In this document: one piece after another, positions 46,545-54,581 of the stretch
Numbering within the stretch: position 1 is the stretch's first letter
Layout of the letters: each line of letters starts with the position of its first letter
NCBI RefSeq assembly: GCF_019352175.1
Contig: NZ_JACBYI010000014.1
Location: 62,001-126,000, forward strand
Length of the DNA: 64,000 bases
From: Paenibacillus sp. S150
GTDB lineage: Bacteria; Bacillota; Bacilli; Paenibacillales; Paenibacillaceae
Direction: 5' to 3'
Notes under the pieces: model-generated
Database searches by the model: none
Told to the model about the DNA's origin: nothing
Seen by the model: the letters and a program-made list of their open reading frames with translations, nothing else
Program-made: the position numbers and the translations under genes

Positions 46545-48395
46545 ATGAAGCGCAGCAAAGGTTTGAAATGGGTGTTATTGTTGATTCTGATCGTCTCGGT
46601 AACTCTGGGGGCGGAAGGGAAGCAAGTGCTGGCCGCCGGTCCCCGGCTGGTTGAGCATCTCGACCGCGGTTTGGTGGCCATTCATGCAGGCAATGGCCAG
46701 GTCTATCTGAGCTGGCGGCTGCTGGGCACAGAACCGGATACTGTCCGCTTCGATGTCTACCGCCGGACGGGCGGATCGGATGGGGTGAAGCTGAATGCAG
46801 CCCCTCTGACGAAGGGCACGAATTATACCGACGCCGGGGCGGATCTCAGTCAGGACAATTACTACTACGTTAAGGCCTATAACAATGGAACTCCGGCAGG
46901 AATCAGCCGGGAAACACTGCTCCCGGCACATTCACCGGAGCGTAATTATTCGAGTATTCCGCTTCAAAGCGTCACGGGGAATCCGGCGGATTATTTCGTC
47001 CAGCACGGCTGGCCGGGTGATTTGGATGGGGATGGGGTGTACGAGTACGTAGTCACCCGCATACCGGTCAACGGCGGGAACCGTCTGGTTGAGGCCTATA
47101 GTCTCGACAAGGGCTTCCTGTGGAGAATTGACCTCGGACCGTACAGTGTGCAAAGAATTGATACGTACAATGCGCCTCCCGCCTCTGTGAGCGATTTCGG
47201 TGTAACCGGACTCGGGGGCTGGCATGATTCGGATAATGTGACCGTTGCCGATCTTGACAGTGACGGCAAGGCGGAAGTGTTCATCCGCACCTATGCCGGG
47301 GTCGAGTTCGCCAATGGAGCCGTGATTCCGGCCACGGGTGCGCAGACGCAATACATTTCGGCAGTGAACGGGTTCACGGGGGCGGAAGCCGCCAGAGTTC
47401 CGGTTCCGGCGGATTATGCCCAGTATGGTCCGCTCAGCGGCCATTTCGGAGTTGCTTATCTGGACGGAACACATCCCAGCCTGATTACGGTACTCAAAAA
47501 CCGGGGGACGGACCGCGTGTTCAGATATATTACCACTGCTTATGATTACTCGGGCGGCCTGCTTACCGAGCGCTGGAAGCGGCTGGGGGCGGACGGGGAG
47601 TTCTTTCACCAGATCCGCATTCTGGATCTCGACGGAGACGGCAGGGATGAAATATCCTTCGGCGGCTGGGCGCTGAATGATGACGGAAGCACATTGTATT
47701 CCTTCGATAAGGTGGTTCATGGCGACCGGTTTCATATCACGGATCTCGACCCTGACCGTCCGGGGCTGGAGCAGTTTGGCATTCAGCAGGCCGAGAACGG
47801 CAATGTGAACGAGTTCCCGTGGTTTTATGCGGATGCGGCGACCGGCGAGGTGATCCGTACCGGAACTCCGCCCGAGGATATCGCCAGAGGCACGGCTGCC
47901 GACATTGATCCGAGATACCGGGGCTATGAGATGTGGTCCAGCGCCGGCGGAGTTTATGACGTTGACGGCGTGGAGATCAGCACAGCCAAGCCATCGATCA
48001 ATTATAAAATCTGGTGGGACGGCGATCTCCTGGGTGAACTGCTGGATGTGAATTATGTAGACAAGTGGAATTACAATAACGAAGTCACTGAACGCCTCTT
48101 CACCGCACAGGGGGTGCGCGTTAATTCACGCAATGCTCCGGTTCTATACGGTGATCTGCTGGGCGACTGGCGGGAGGAGATCCTGTACGAATCCAGTGAT
48201 TTCACCGAGCTGAGGCTGTATTCAACCACAATTCCTTCGGATATCCGGCTGTATACCCTGCCGCATAATCCGGCTTACCGCAACACCTTAAGCGTAAAGG
48301 GGTACATGCAGTCCACGCTCACCGATTATTATCTGGGTGACGGGATGAATACGCCGCCTGCTCCGTTAGTTACAGAAGTGATAAATCAGCCATAA
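46545..48395 (+). CDS. Secreted rhamnogalacturonan lyase, PL11
   Basis: A 616-residue protein, close to YesW length. Signal peptide residues 1-31 (KWVLLLILIVSVTLG ... VLAAG). Then an FnIII-like start RLVEHLDRGLVAI with VYLSWRLLGTEP, typical for PL11, and an eight-bladed propeller with calcium sites DLDGDGVYEYV, DLDSDGKAEVF, DLDGDGRDEIS. It cleaves the rhamnogalacturonan I backbone outside the cell, supplying the transporter upstream. Own transcription unit, with GGGAGGAAA as ribosome site. Confidence 0.93.
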   Translation: MKRSKGLKWVLLLILIVSVTLGAEGKQVLAAGPRLVEHLDRGLVAIHAGNGQVYLSWRLLGTEPDTVRFDVYRRTGGSDGVKLNAAPLTKGTNYTDAGADLSQDNYYYVKAYNNGTPAGISRETLLPAHSPERNYSSIPLQSVTGNPADYFVQHGWPGDLDGDGVYEYVVTRIPVNGGNRLVEAYSLDKGFLWRIDLGPYSVQRIDTYNAPPASVSDFGVTGLGGWHDSDNVTVADLDSDGKAEVFIRTYAGVEFANGAVIPATGAQTQYISAVNGFTGAEAARVPVPADYAQYGPLSGHFGVAYLDGTHPSLITVLKNRGTDRVFRYITTAYDYSGGLLTERWKRLGADGEFFHQIRILDLDGDGRDEISFGGWALNDDGSTLYSFDKVVHGDRFHITDLDPDRPGLEQFGIQQAENGNVNEFPWFYADAATGEVIRTGTPPEDIARGTAADIDPRYRGYEMWSSAGGVYDVDGVEISTAKPSINYKIWWDGDLLGELLDVNYVDKWNYNNEVTERLFTAQGVRVNSRNAPVLYGDLLGDWREEILYESSDFTELRLYSTTIPSDIRLYTLPHNPAYRNTLSVKGYMQSTLTDYYLGDGMNTPPAPLVTEVINQP

Positions 48396-48408
48396 TGAAG
48401 AAGTGAAG

Positions 48409-48444
48409 AATGGCTCAAGCGCTCAAGCGGTTGAGCCATTTGTT
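48409..48444 (+). terminator. Terminator of the PL11 gene
   Basis: AATGGCTCAA / TTGAGCCATT, a perfect 10-bp stem with a 12-base loop, then TGTT. The T-run is short. Confidence 0.65.
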
Positions 48445-48653
48445 CAAAATATAAGCGTATATGCTCGGCACACTAAATTATCCTTCTATTTCTCGCTGAA
48501 ACACGGCCGTCCTTTACTAGGGCTGCGTAGCTGTTTTTGCTTGTTCAAGATCATTGCTGAGCCGCTGGGCTATTTGGATAGAGGAACTACCTTTGCCGGG
48601 GAAGCAGCGATAACTGGCTTATCAAACAACGAAACAGGCACCGCCTATTGCTG

Positions 48654-48880
48654 AGCGGGGCAGGAAAGTGGAATACAATGAAGTGAAGTGGAATTAGGTA
48701 ACTTAAATGGACGGAAAAGCTTGCTGAAGAAGGAATAGTGGGAAAAAGTAAATTTAATCTCCGCATAATTCCCTGAAAGGGGGGAGAATCGGATGATTTA
48801 GGTATCCTTTTTCCCACTGACGCTTGCGCAAAAGAGGGTGTGGAGAAAAATAAGTTCACTTTTTCCACTTGGGCCTGCCG
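48654..48880 (+). repeat. Interspersed palindromic repeat, copy 3 (left end missing)
   Basis: Third copy, 227 bp. The first ~75 bp of copies 1 and 2 are absent, but the nested core is kept: AAGTGGAATTAGGTAAC, AGTGGGAAAAAGTAAA, TTTTTCCCACTGA, GTTCACTTTTTCCACTTGGG. It is more divergent than copies 1 and 2. A terminator-like hairpin follows 41 bp later. Confidence 0.8.
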
Positions 48881-48920
48881 TCGGTTTCAGCAGAAAATCT
48901 TACATCTGAAATTTAAAACA

Positions 48921-48967
48921 GCTATGCTGTCCAATGAAGGACGGCATAGCTTTTCTGTTTTTTTTCT
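48921..48967 (+). terminator. Terminator-like hairpin after repeat copy 3
   Basis: GCTATGC(T)GTCC / GGAC(G)GCATAGC around AATGAA, followed by TTTTCTGTTTTTTTT. The same hairpin is found at 29331-29360 with G-C/C-G pairs in place of A-T/T-A pairs. Confidence 0.7.
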
Positions 48968-48975
48968 TCTATATA

Positions 48976-49394
48976 AACATAGTCAGCACCAAGCTGCTGC
49001 TGGCGACTGTATTCGTCTTCATCACCTTATGTCGGCAGACCGTTTGAATGGCCGGGCAGCTCCCTGCTCGGGTGTTCCATTATGGAAGGGCAGCGTTCAG
49101 GATGATCTGAAGCCGGTATTGGAGGAAGGCAAGGCGCAGGAGGCTGAGTCACAGCATAAGTAAAGAGCCAGGCTATCAAAATGCCGAATCTGTTCAGGAG
49201 CGGTGGAACCATTGGCGTAATGCAGTCCGGGCCGGCCTGTTCAAGCGGTGCATCCCGGCTATTCGAGCAAGCCCAAATGAGCTGCTTCATAAACGGCCGG
49301 CGAAAGGCTTGAGACAGCAGCTTGCTCTGCGCAGATAAACCTTCATGTCTATGCAGTTCAAGTCCATTGAGGCAGCTAAGCGGTATATGGCTTC
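48976..49394. other. Intergenic region, nothing recognised
   Basis: Past the hairpin at 48921 and before the convergent kamA gene, no gene is convincing on either strand. Short frames here have no ribosome site. A stretch near 49160-49330 could be a decayed gene end, but no family was recognised. Confidence 0.35.
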
Positions 49395-50564
49395 TTACGT
49401 GGCTCCTACTGCCTCCGGCGGCTTATCACCGGCAGGGGAGTCGGGGCTGGACGATTTCACAGGCTTCCTCCAATACTTCTCGTTCCCCGGCAGGTCATCG
49501 AACCATTCTGCTTCTTCCGGACAGTCGAGCATCATGAACTTGCCGTATTTCTGGTCTCTGGACTGATGATATTTGAGGTAGGCTTTGCCTTGCTCGATAG
49601 CGAGAATCTCTATTTTCCCGGAGGAATGGCTCATGGACAGGCGGACCCGTTTGCCTAGACCGGAGGTTCGGGCTTTGGCTTGCTCCACAATCCGGTAGAC
49701 ACGCGATAAGGGCAGAACAAACTCACGGTTGCCGGCAATGGGCCGGTTCACGAAGAAATAGTAGGGGGTAACTCCAGCCCAGGAGAGCCGGTCCAGAAGT
49801 TCACCCAGGACTGCCGGATCATCGTTAATGCCTCTGAGCACAGGGGTCTGGTTGACGAGAATTGCACCTGCCTGATGCAGGGCTGCGAATGCCTTGGCGG
49901 CTTGAGCTGTAATTTCGCGGGGATGATTGATATGAGCCATGATGTAGATTCGTTTCTCTTCGGTAGAATAAGTGCGGATCATATCGAGCAGGGCCACGTC
50001 CTCATAGATGCGCATGGGGTTGAACACAGGAATCTTGGAGCCTAGGCGGATAATCCTGACATGCTCAATGGCCCGCAGACGCTCAATGATCGAACGAAGC
50101 TTGGGTGTTGAGAGAATCAGGCTGTCGCCTCCGGTCAGAAGCACATTGTTAATCTCCGGATGAGCTGCAATATACTCCAGGCCCGGAGTGACATCGGAGG
50201 TGGCCTCCTTCACATCATTGCGGAACAGGCGCTTGCGGAAGCAGTACCGGCAGTAGGCGCCGCAGACCTCGGATACGATCAGGAGGGCAGTCGTTCCGTA
50301 TTTATGCTGGCAGCCCGGCACCACGTAGTTGGAATCCTCATCCGAGGCATCCCAGCGTCCATATTCCTTGAGTTCTCCTTCGCCGGGAAGGATGAGCTTG
50401 CGGAGCGGGTCTGCAGGGTCCTCCCAGTTAATCAGGGACAGGTAGTAATCATTGGCACGGAAGACGAATTTGTCGGTAATTGGCTTGAGTTTCGCTTTTT
50501 CCGTCTCTGACAGCATCGGAAGCTTGTTGATATCCGTTATATACCTTACCTTTTGCACTTGCAT
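49395..50564 (-). CDS. kamA: KamA-family radical SAM lysine 2,3-aminomutase-like protein
   Basis: A 389-residue PLP- and SAM-dependent aminomutase-type enzyme. The radical SAM cluster cysteines are Cys101, Cys105 and Cys108 in CGAYCRYCFRKRLF; LTGGDSLIL follows, and the N terminus has YYLSLINWEDPADPLRK as in lysine 2,3-aminomutases. Expected product is beta-lysine, but a non-canonical KamA paralogue is possible. A c-di-AMP riboswitch and terminator lie in its leader (50641-50831). No beta-lysine acetyltransferase gene (ablB) is next to it. The C-terminal tail is rich in Pro and Ser and looks unstructured. Confidence 0.85.
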   Translation of the reverse strand: MQVQKVRYITDINKLPMLSETEKAKLKPITDKFVFRANDYYLSLINWEDPADPLRKLILPGEGELKEYGRWDASDEDSNYVVPGCQHKYGTTALLIVSEVCGAYCRYCFRKRLFRNDVKEATSDVTPGLEYIAAHPEINNVLLTGGDSLILSTPKLRSIIERLRAIEHVRIIRLGSKIPVFNPMRIYEDVALLDMIRTYSTEEKRIYIMAHINHPREITAQAAKAFAALHQAGAILVNQTPVLRGINDDPAVLGELLDRLSWAGVTPYYFFVNRPIAGNREFVLPLSRVYRIVEQAKARTSGLGKRVRLSMSHSSGKIEILAIEQGKAYLKYHQSRDQKYGKFMMLDCPEEAEWFDDLPGNEKYWRKPVKSSSPDSPAGDKPPEAVGAT

Positions 50565-50640
50565 CTCTCCCTTGTCTCATTGTGTGAACCCAAGGGGGGC
50601 CTTGTGTCAAATGCCAATCTGCTGCCAGCAGGGTCTATAA

Positions 50641-50672
50641 AAATACAAAAGAGACCCCAAGCAAGGGTCTCT
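50641..50672 (-). terminator. Riboswitch-controlled terminator in the kamA leader
   Basis: On the minus strand AGAGACCC / GGGTCTCT with a 7-base loop is followed by TTTTGTATTT. It lies between the riboswitch aptamer and the kamA start, as an expression platform. Confidence 0.85.
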
Positions 50673-50702
50673 GGTTATGTATAACACTAAAAAGCAGACC
50701 CA

Positions 50703-50831
50703 TCCACTACTGACGAGGTTAGCTGACGGACTCGGGTAAGATGGTACCCTACACTGATAATTCTGAGTGATTCGCCCCAATTGACTGGTTCCCCCGCTTT
50801 CCGGCTAAGTACACCGGAAATTAAGCGTAGA
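50703..50831 (-). ncRNA. c-di-AMP riboswitch (ydaO/yuaA type)
   Basis: Reading the minus strand, the diagnostic ydaO blocks appear in order: GCGGGGGAACCA, TTGGGGCGAATC, TAGGGTACC, TTACCCGAGTCCGTCAGC, then CTAACCTCGTC. A P1-like stem CTAC/GTAG closes the ends. A terminator follows 30 bases downstream, then kamA. Binding of c-di-AMP is known for this class and usually turns expression off. Confidence 0.93.
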
Positions 50832-50834
50832 ATA

Positions 50835-50864
50835 AGTATAACCTATATCATTTTGAAAAGTCAA
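50835..50864 (-). promoter_or_regulatory. Promoter of the riboswitch-kamA transcript
   Basis: Minus strand TTGACT (50864-50859), 18-bp spacer, TATACT (50840-50835). Transcription would begin near 50828, right at the first base of the riboswitch. Confidence 0.75.
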
Positions 50865-51212
50865 AGATTGGATGAACGCAAGCGCAAAAGCCCCTTTCAA
50901 AAAAAAAAAATTCCGCCCAAATTTTTCCGGGGAAAAAGCCGGGTAATTCACCCGTCTGCCGGCGCCTCCCGGCCGAAGCGCAGCAACTCCAGCCGTATCA
51001 AGGGTTTCAGGCCTCTGGAGCACGGTTTGGACATGGCTGATGTAAACGGATTAACGCGCGGCTGCAGACGGCTTGTCCGGAGCTTTTTGCAAACGTAATC
51101 ATGCTGTGTTACCTTAGCTGCCGCCCTTGACGGGCTCGGAAAGCCTTTGTTATGGTTTTTACAGGCAAACGCCGGACAGAAGAACATTTTACAGCGCTGG
51201 ATAGGTATTTAT
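50865..51212. other. Intergenic region between kamA leader and HAD gene
   Basis: No gene is seen. On the plus strand TTGACG at about 51127 and TTATGG 17 bp later could be a weak promoter for the HAD gene. GC-rich and A-run stretches (50897-50990) show no clear fold. Confidence 0.35.
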
Positions 51213-51227
51213 GTCAGATTATCTGAC
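51213..51227. promoter_or_regulatory. Operator-like palindrome before the HAD-mtlD genes
   Basis: GTCAGATTATCTGAC is a perfect dyad of 7-bp arms around one base, 34 bases before the HAD start. The pattern GTCAG..CTGAC fits GntR/FadR-type operators, but the regulator is not encoded nearby. Confidence 0.5.
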
Positions 51228-51260
51228 CGAAAAAATAAACGGCAAGGGAGATGGGGAATC

Positions 51261-51932
51261 TTGATCAAAGGAATCATATTCGATTTTGACGGAACGATTA
51301 TTGACACCGAAACGGCTTGGTACACTGCTTTTAACGAGGCTTATGAAGAGCATGGGGTGGAACTGACGCTTGAGCAGTACTCCACCTGTATCGGAACGAG
51401 TCTGAACAGCTTCAATCCTTATGAATATTTAATGACCGAGCTTAATCTGGATATTGACAAGCAAGCGTTCAGAACAGCCGTGCAGGCCAGACACAGCAAG
51501 CTTATGGAGCTTGAAGCGATCCGGCCGGGGATTCAGCACTATCTGGATTCCGCCAAGGAAGCCGGACTCCGCCTGGGGCTTGCCTCCAGCTCCTCCCTGG
51601 AATGGGTAGAGAAATATCTGGAGCAGCTCGGCATCCGCGATTATTTCGATTGCATCCGCACCTCCGATCATGTGCAGAAGGTGAAGCCTGACCCGGAGCT
51701 GTACAACCAGGCGTTATCCTGTCTTGGACTTGCGCCGGATGAGGCGGTTGCCATCGAGGACTCTCCGAATGGTTCAAGGGCGGCGGCGGCGGCGGGGATG
51801 CACTGTGTAGTCATCCCGAATGAGATTACCAGCTTTCTCGATTTCGATGTCCCGCATCACAAAACAGACAGCCTGAGCGAGCTTGATTTTGACCAGCTCA
51901 TTACACGGGATTGCTTCCAGAGCGTCAACTGA
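51261..51932 (+). CDS. HAD-superfamily phosphatase (YhcW-like)
   Basis: A 223-residue HAD hydrolase with cap domain. Motif I IIFDFDGTIIDTE (nucleophile Asp8), motif II LGLASSSS, motif III VKPDPELYN, motif IV AIEDSPNGSRAA. The start is TTG at 51261 with AAGGGAG upstream; family proteins begin two or three residues before the DFDGT strand, which supports this. It lies 42 bases before the mannitol-1-phosphate dehydrogenase gene and is likely cotranscribed, so a sugar- or polyol-phosphate substrate such as mannitol-1-phosphate is a reasonable guess. Confidence 0.85.
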   Translation: MIKGIIFDFDGTIIDTETAWYTAFNEAYEEHGVELTLEQYSTCIGTSLNSFNPYEYLMTELNLDIDKQAFRTAVQARHSKLMELEAIRPGIQHYLDSAKEAGLRLGLASSSSLEWVEKYLEQLGIRDYFDCIRTSDHVQKVKPDPELYNQALSCLGLAPDEAVAIEDSPNGSRAAAAAGMHCVVIPNEITSFLDFDVPHHKTDSLSELDFDQLITRDCFQSVN

Positions 51933-51974
51933 CAGATATAAAAAAACCACTCAGGGTATAAGGGGGAGTTCCTA

Positions 51975-53210
51975 TTGAGAGCCGTACATTTCGGAGCAGG
52001 CAATATAGGCAGGGGCTTTATCGGTCCTGTGCTGTCCAACTCCGGTTATGAAGTATGTTTTGTCGGAAGAAACAAGCGCAAGATTTCACAATTGCGTGAG
52101 CGGGGCAGCTATCCCGTGACGCTGGCCAATGACAACCGCGACAGCTATATGGTGAGCAATGTAACGGCGCTCGATTTGGCGGACACGGAGAAGGTAGCCG
52201 AGGCTATCGCGGAAGCTGAAATTGTGACAACGGCAGTGGGGATAACGGCGCTGAAGGATATAGCGGGTACAATTGCGCGGGGGATTGAGCTCAGGCTCCA
52301 GACCGGCGGCAATCCCAAACCTCTGCATGTATTCGCCTGTGAGAATGGCATTGGCAGCGGCCAGCAGCTCAAAACCTCTGTATACCGCCACATGAAGCAA
52401 TCGGTCAAGGAGCTTGCCGACCGTCTCATCGCTTTTCCCAACGTCATGGTAGACCGTATTGTTCCTGTCCAGACGCATAAAGATCCGCTCGAAATCCTCG
52501 TAGAACCCTTCAGTGAATGGGTCATTCCCCGCAGTGGCATGATCGGCGATTATACGGATATTAAAGGGGTTCATTACGTAGACAAACTCGATCCGTACCT
52601 TGAACGCAAATTGTTCACCGTGAATACCGGTCATTGCAGCGCAGCCTATTTCGGCTATCTGGAAGGCTATACCACGATTCAGGATGCCATGGACGATCCG
52701 GGAATCGTTGCCCGTGTCCGTGGGGTCCTGAAGGAAACCGGGGCAGTGCTCGTTAAGCAGTACGGCTTCGATCCCGAGGCTCATGAGAAGTATATAGCCA
52801 AGATGCTGGAGCGTTTCCGCAACCCCAACTTTAACGATAAAATCACGCGCGTGGCAAGGTCCCCGCTGCGCAAGCTGGCTCCCAAGGACCGGCTGGTGCG
52901 TCCGGCCATGCTTGCCCACGGACTGGGCCTTGAGACATCCTTTCTGGTCTCGGCCATTACCTCAGCCCTCTTTTTCGACCATCATTCCGATCCGGAAGCT
53001 TTGCAGCTCCAGAATTCAATCCGCAGCCTCGGATTAAGCCGGGTCCTTTCCTCCCAGTTGAAAATTCCTGCGGATCATCCGCTTCATGAACGTATCGTTC
53101 AGGAATATCAGAAGCTCTGCATGAGCTATCCTCACATGGCCAGCAACGGTTTTGAAGCATTGATCCACAGCCTTGGCGGAGGATCTGTATTGAAGCACCG
53201 GAATTCATAA
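51975..53210 (+). CDS. mtlD: Mannitol-1-phosphate 5-dehydrogenase
   Basis: A 411-residue NAD-dependent polyol dehydrogenase that interconverts mannitol-1-phosphate and fructose-6-phosphate. The N-terminal Rossmann loop is HFGAGNIGRGFIG; other family signatures are FACENGIGSG, VDRIVPVQ, and KLFTVNTGHCSAAYFGYL. Start is TTG at 51975 after AAGGGGGAG. No mannitol PTS gene is adjacent, so together with the HAD phosphatase gene upstream it could work toward mannitol synthesis. A strong terminator follows. Confidence 0.92.
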   Translation: MRAVHFGAGNIGRGFIGPVLSNSGYEVCFVGRNKRKISQLRERGSYPVTLANDNRDSYMVSNVTALDLADTEKVAEAIAEAEIVTTAVGITALKDIAGTIARGIELRLQTGGNPKPLHVFACENGIGSGQQLKTSVYRHMKQSVKELADRLIAFPNVMVDRIVPVQTHKDPLEILVEPFSEWVIPRSGMIGDYTDIKGVHYVDKLDPYLERKLFTVNTGHCSAAYFGYLEGYTTIQDAMDDPGIVARVRGVLKETGAVLVKQYGFDPEAHEKYIAKMLERFRNPNFNDKITRVARSPLRKLAPKDRLVRPAMLAHGLGLETSFLVSAITSALFFDHHSDPEALQLQNSIRSLGLSRVLSSQLKIPADHPLHERIVQEYQKLCMSYPHMASNGFEALIHSLGGGSVLKHRNS

Positions 53211-53222
53211 ATCTGATCCAAG

Positions 53223-53275
53223 AAAAAACGGCAGTCCGGAGCATGAAGGTTTTGGTTTTGGGCTTCCGTTTTTTT
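53223..53275. terminator. Bidirectional terminator between mtlD and the fuc regulator unit
   Basis: AAAAAACGGCAGTCC / GGGCTTCCGTTTTTT, a 15-bp stem with one mismatch and one wobble, with A and T runs on both sides. It can end transcription of mtlD (plus) and of the DeoR unit (minus). Confidence 0.85.
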
Positions 53276-53279
53276 GGCG

Positions 53280-53400
53280 CGCTGACCCTTTTATCCTGGG
53301 CACCGCTGGAGCGGATTACATAGCCTTGCGCCAGCAGACTGTTCACCATTTGGGTGACAAAAACAGCTCGAATTTCAAGGTAAGCGCATACATGGCAGAG
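53280..53400 (-). pseudogene. Fragment resembling a MarR-family DNA-binding region
   Basis: On the minus strand, one frame reads LEIRAVFVTQMVNSLLAQGY followed by VIRSSGAQDKRVS. This matches the recognition helix and beta-wing of MarR proteins (TQMV..L...G.V.R....D.R). Nothing else of a MarR gene is left, so this is a remnant. It lies between the 38-residue protein and the terminator. Confidence 0.4.
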
Positions 53401-53404
53401 AAGA

Positions 53405-53521
53405 CTAATCCAGCTTTTTAAATACAGCCCATACAAGCAGAATCAGGCAGACGCCCACGGCAATAAGAACGAACGGAAACCACTGCGTGGCGGAAGCTGC
53501 GGTCAATTGAATCGATACCAT
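53405..53521 (-). CDS. 38-residue single-span membrane protein
   Basis: A very small gene, ATG at 53521. It has the strong ribosome site AAAGGAGGTG 9 bases upstream. The product has a polar start, then the hydrophobic run FVLIAVGVCLILLVWAVF (one membrane helix) and ends KKLD, a positive-inside signature. It lies 35 bases after the DeoR regulator stop and before the terminator, so the two are very likely one operon. The function is unknown. Confidence 0.7.
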   Translation of the reverse strand: MVSIQLTAASATQWFPFVLIAVGVCLILLVWAVFKKLD

Positions 53522-53556
53522 AACAGGATTCACCTCCTTTCGTCTGCGTTTCCGGG

Positions 53557-54327
53557 TTAATCTGCGGGATTATGAAGAAGCGACACCTGGTATTTGTTCA
53601 GAAAAGTGATCCATTCATCGCCGGGCCTCTCGTCGGTAACGATATAATCAAGCTCTCCGAAGCCGAACAGCTTGACGAAGGCAATCCGGTCAAACTTGGA
53701 ATAATCGGCCAAAAGGATGGCCTTGCTCGCCTGCTGCCGCATCAGAAGCTTGAGCTCGCTTTCGGCTTCGTTGGAATCGCTCAGCCCGCCCGTCATTGAA
53801 AGCGCCTTGCAGCTGAACAAGGCAACATCCACGTTATATCTCTGAAGGGTATAGGAGGCGCCGGGTCCGACAAAAGAGTTGGTCTCCGCTCCCAGCACAC
53901 CGCCAGTAGATATGAGCTTATGTCCGGAATGCTGGAACTCGGACAGGACGACCAGGGAATTGGTGATGATCGTCAGATTTTTTTTGGCCTCGGTGATCTT
54001 CTTCAGCGCTTCGAAGGCGGTGGAGCTGGTATCCGTCATCAGGCTGTCGCCGTCATTGATCAGCTCCAGCACATTCCCGGCAATGGCCCGCTTGGCTTCG
54101 ATATTGACCGCATGCCTGTGGAAATAGGAAGGGTCCTCGTTGGTATGCACATTCAGGATGGCACCCCCGTAGCTTTTCTTGGCGATGCCTTCCTTATCCA
54201 GCTTCTCCAGGTCTCTGCGGATCGTCTCTTCGGAGACGTTGAAATTCTGCGCCAGATCGGCGACATGGACCTTTTTGTTGCGGTGCAGCTTATTGATAAT
54301 GAGCTCACGGCGTTCGAATGCTCTCAC
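53557..54327 (-). CDS. DeoR-family regulator, probable L-fucose repressor
   Basis: A 256-residue DeoR protein. The N-terminal helix-turn-helix is VHVADLAQNFNVSEETIRRD; the C-terminal sugar-phosphate sensor has LINDGDSLMTDTSST and ITNSLVVLSEF, a normal layout. Start is GTG at 54327 with AGGAGG upstream. It is divergent from fucI and is expected to repress the fuc genes, releasing when a sugar phosphate such as fuculose-1-phosphate is present; three CCACAT repeats between the genes are candidate sites. Confidence 0.88.
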   Translation of the reverse strand: MRAFERRELIINKLHRNKKVHVADLAQNFNVSEETIRRDLEKLDKEGIAKKSYGGAILNVHTNEDPSYFHRHAVNIEAKRAIAGNVLELINDGDSLMTDTSSTAFEALKKITEAKKNLTIITNSLVVLSEFQHSGHKLISTGGVLGAETNSFVGPGASYTLQRYNVDVALFSCKALSMTGGLSDSNEAESELKLLMRQQASKAILLADYSKFDRIAFVKLFGFGELDYIVTDERPGDEWITFLNKYQVSLLHNPAD

Positions 54328-54478
54328 TGGGGCGGCCTCCTGCTATAAATCAATCTATACTTGTATTTAAATATAATCCATATGCTTCACACGGCATAAT
54401 TTGATCAAGGTTAAAGGACGGCGAAGTCGTTTCTGCTTCTTATTTTACTATAACATGCTCGATAAACAAAAGGGGATT

Positions 54479-54516
54479 CCACATAAAAAACCACATTATT
54501 GTTCTTGAAACCACAT
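54479..54516. promoter_or_regulatory. Three CCACAT direct repeats, candidate DeoR sites
   Basis: CCACATAA (54479), CCACATTA (54491) and CCACATAA (54511) lie between the divergent DeoR and fucI genes, just upstream of the fucI -35. DeoR proteins often bind short direct repeats. Confidence 0.45.
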
Positions 54517-54544
54517 AAATACACAATAAAAGTGTTGTTTTGCG

Positions 54545-54573
54545 TTGACAATCCATATTAATGATTTTATGAT
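54545..54573 (+). promoter_or_regulatory. Sigma-A promoter of the fuc operon
   Basis: Perfect -35 TTGACA (54545-54550), 17-bp spacer, -10 TATGAT (54568-54573). Transcription would start near 54580. Confidence 0.88.
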
Positions 54574-54581
54574 AAAAGATA

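Noticed and set aside
50880..51200. A second riboswitch upstream of the HAD gene
   Set aside because: The GC-rich stretch was compared by eye with known aptamer cores on both strands and no set of conserved blocks was found.
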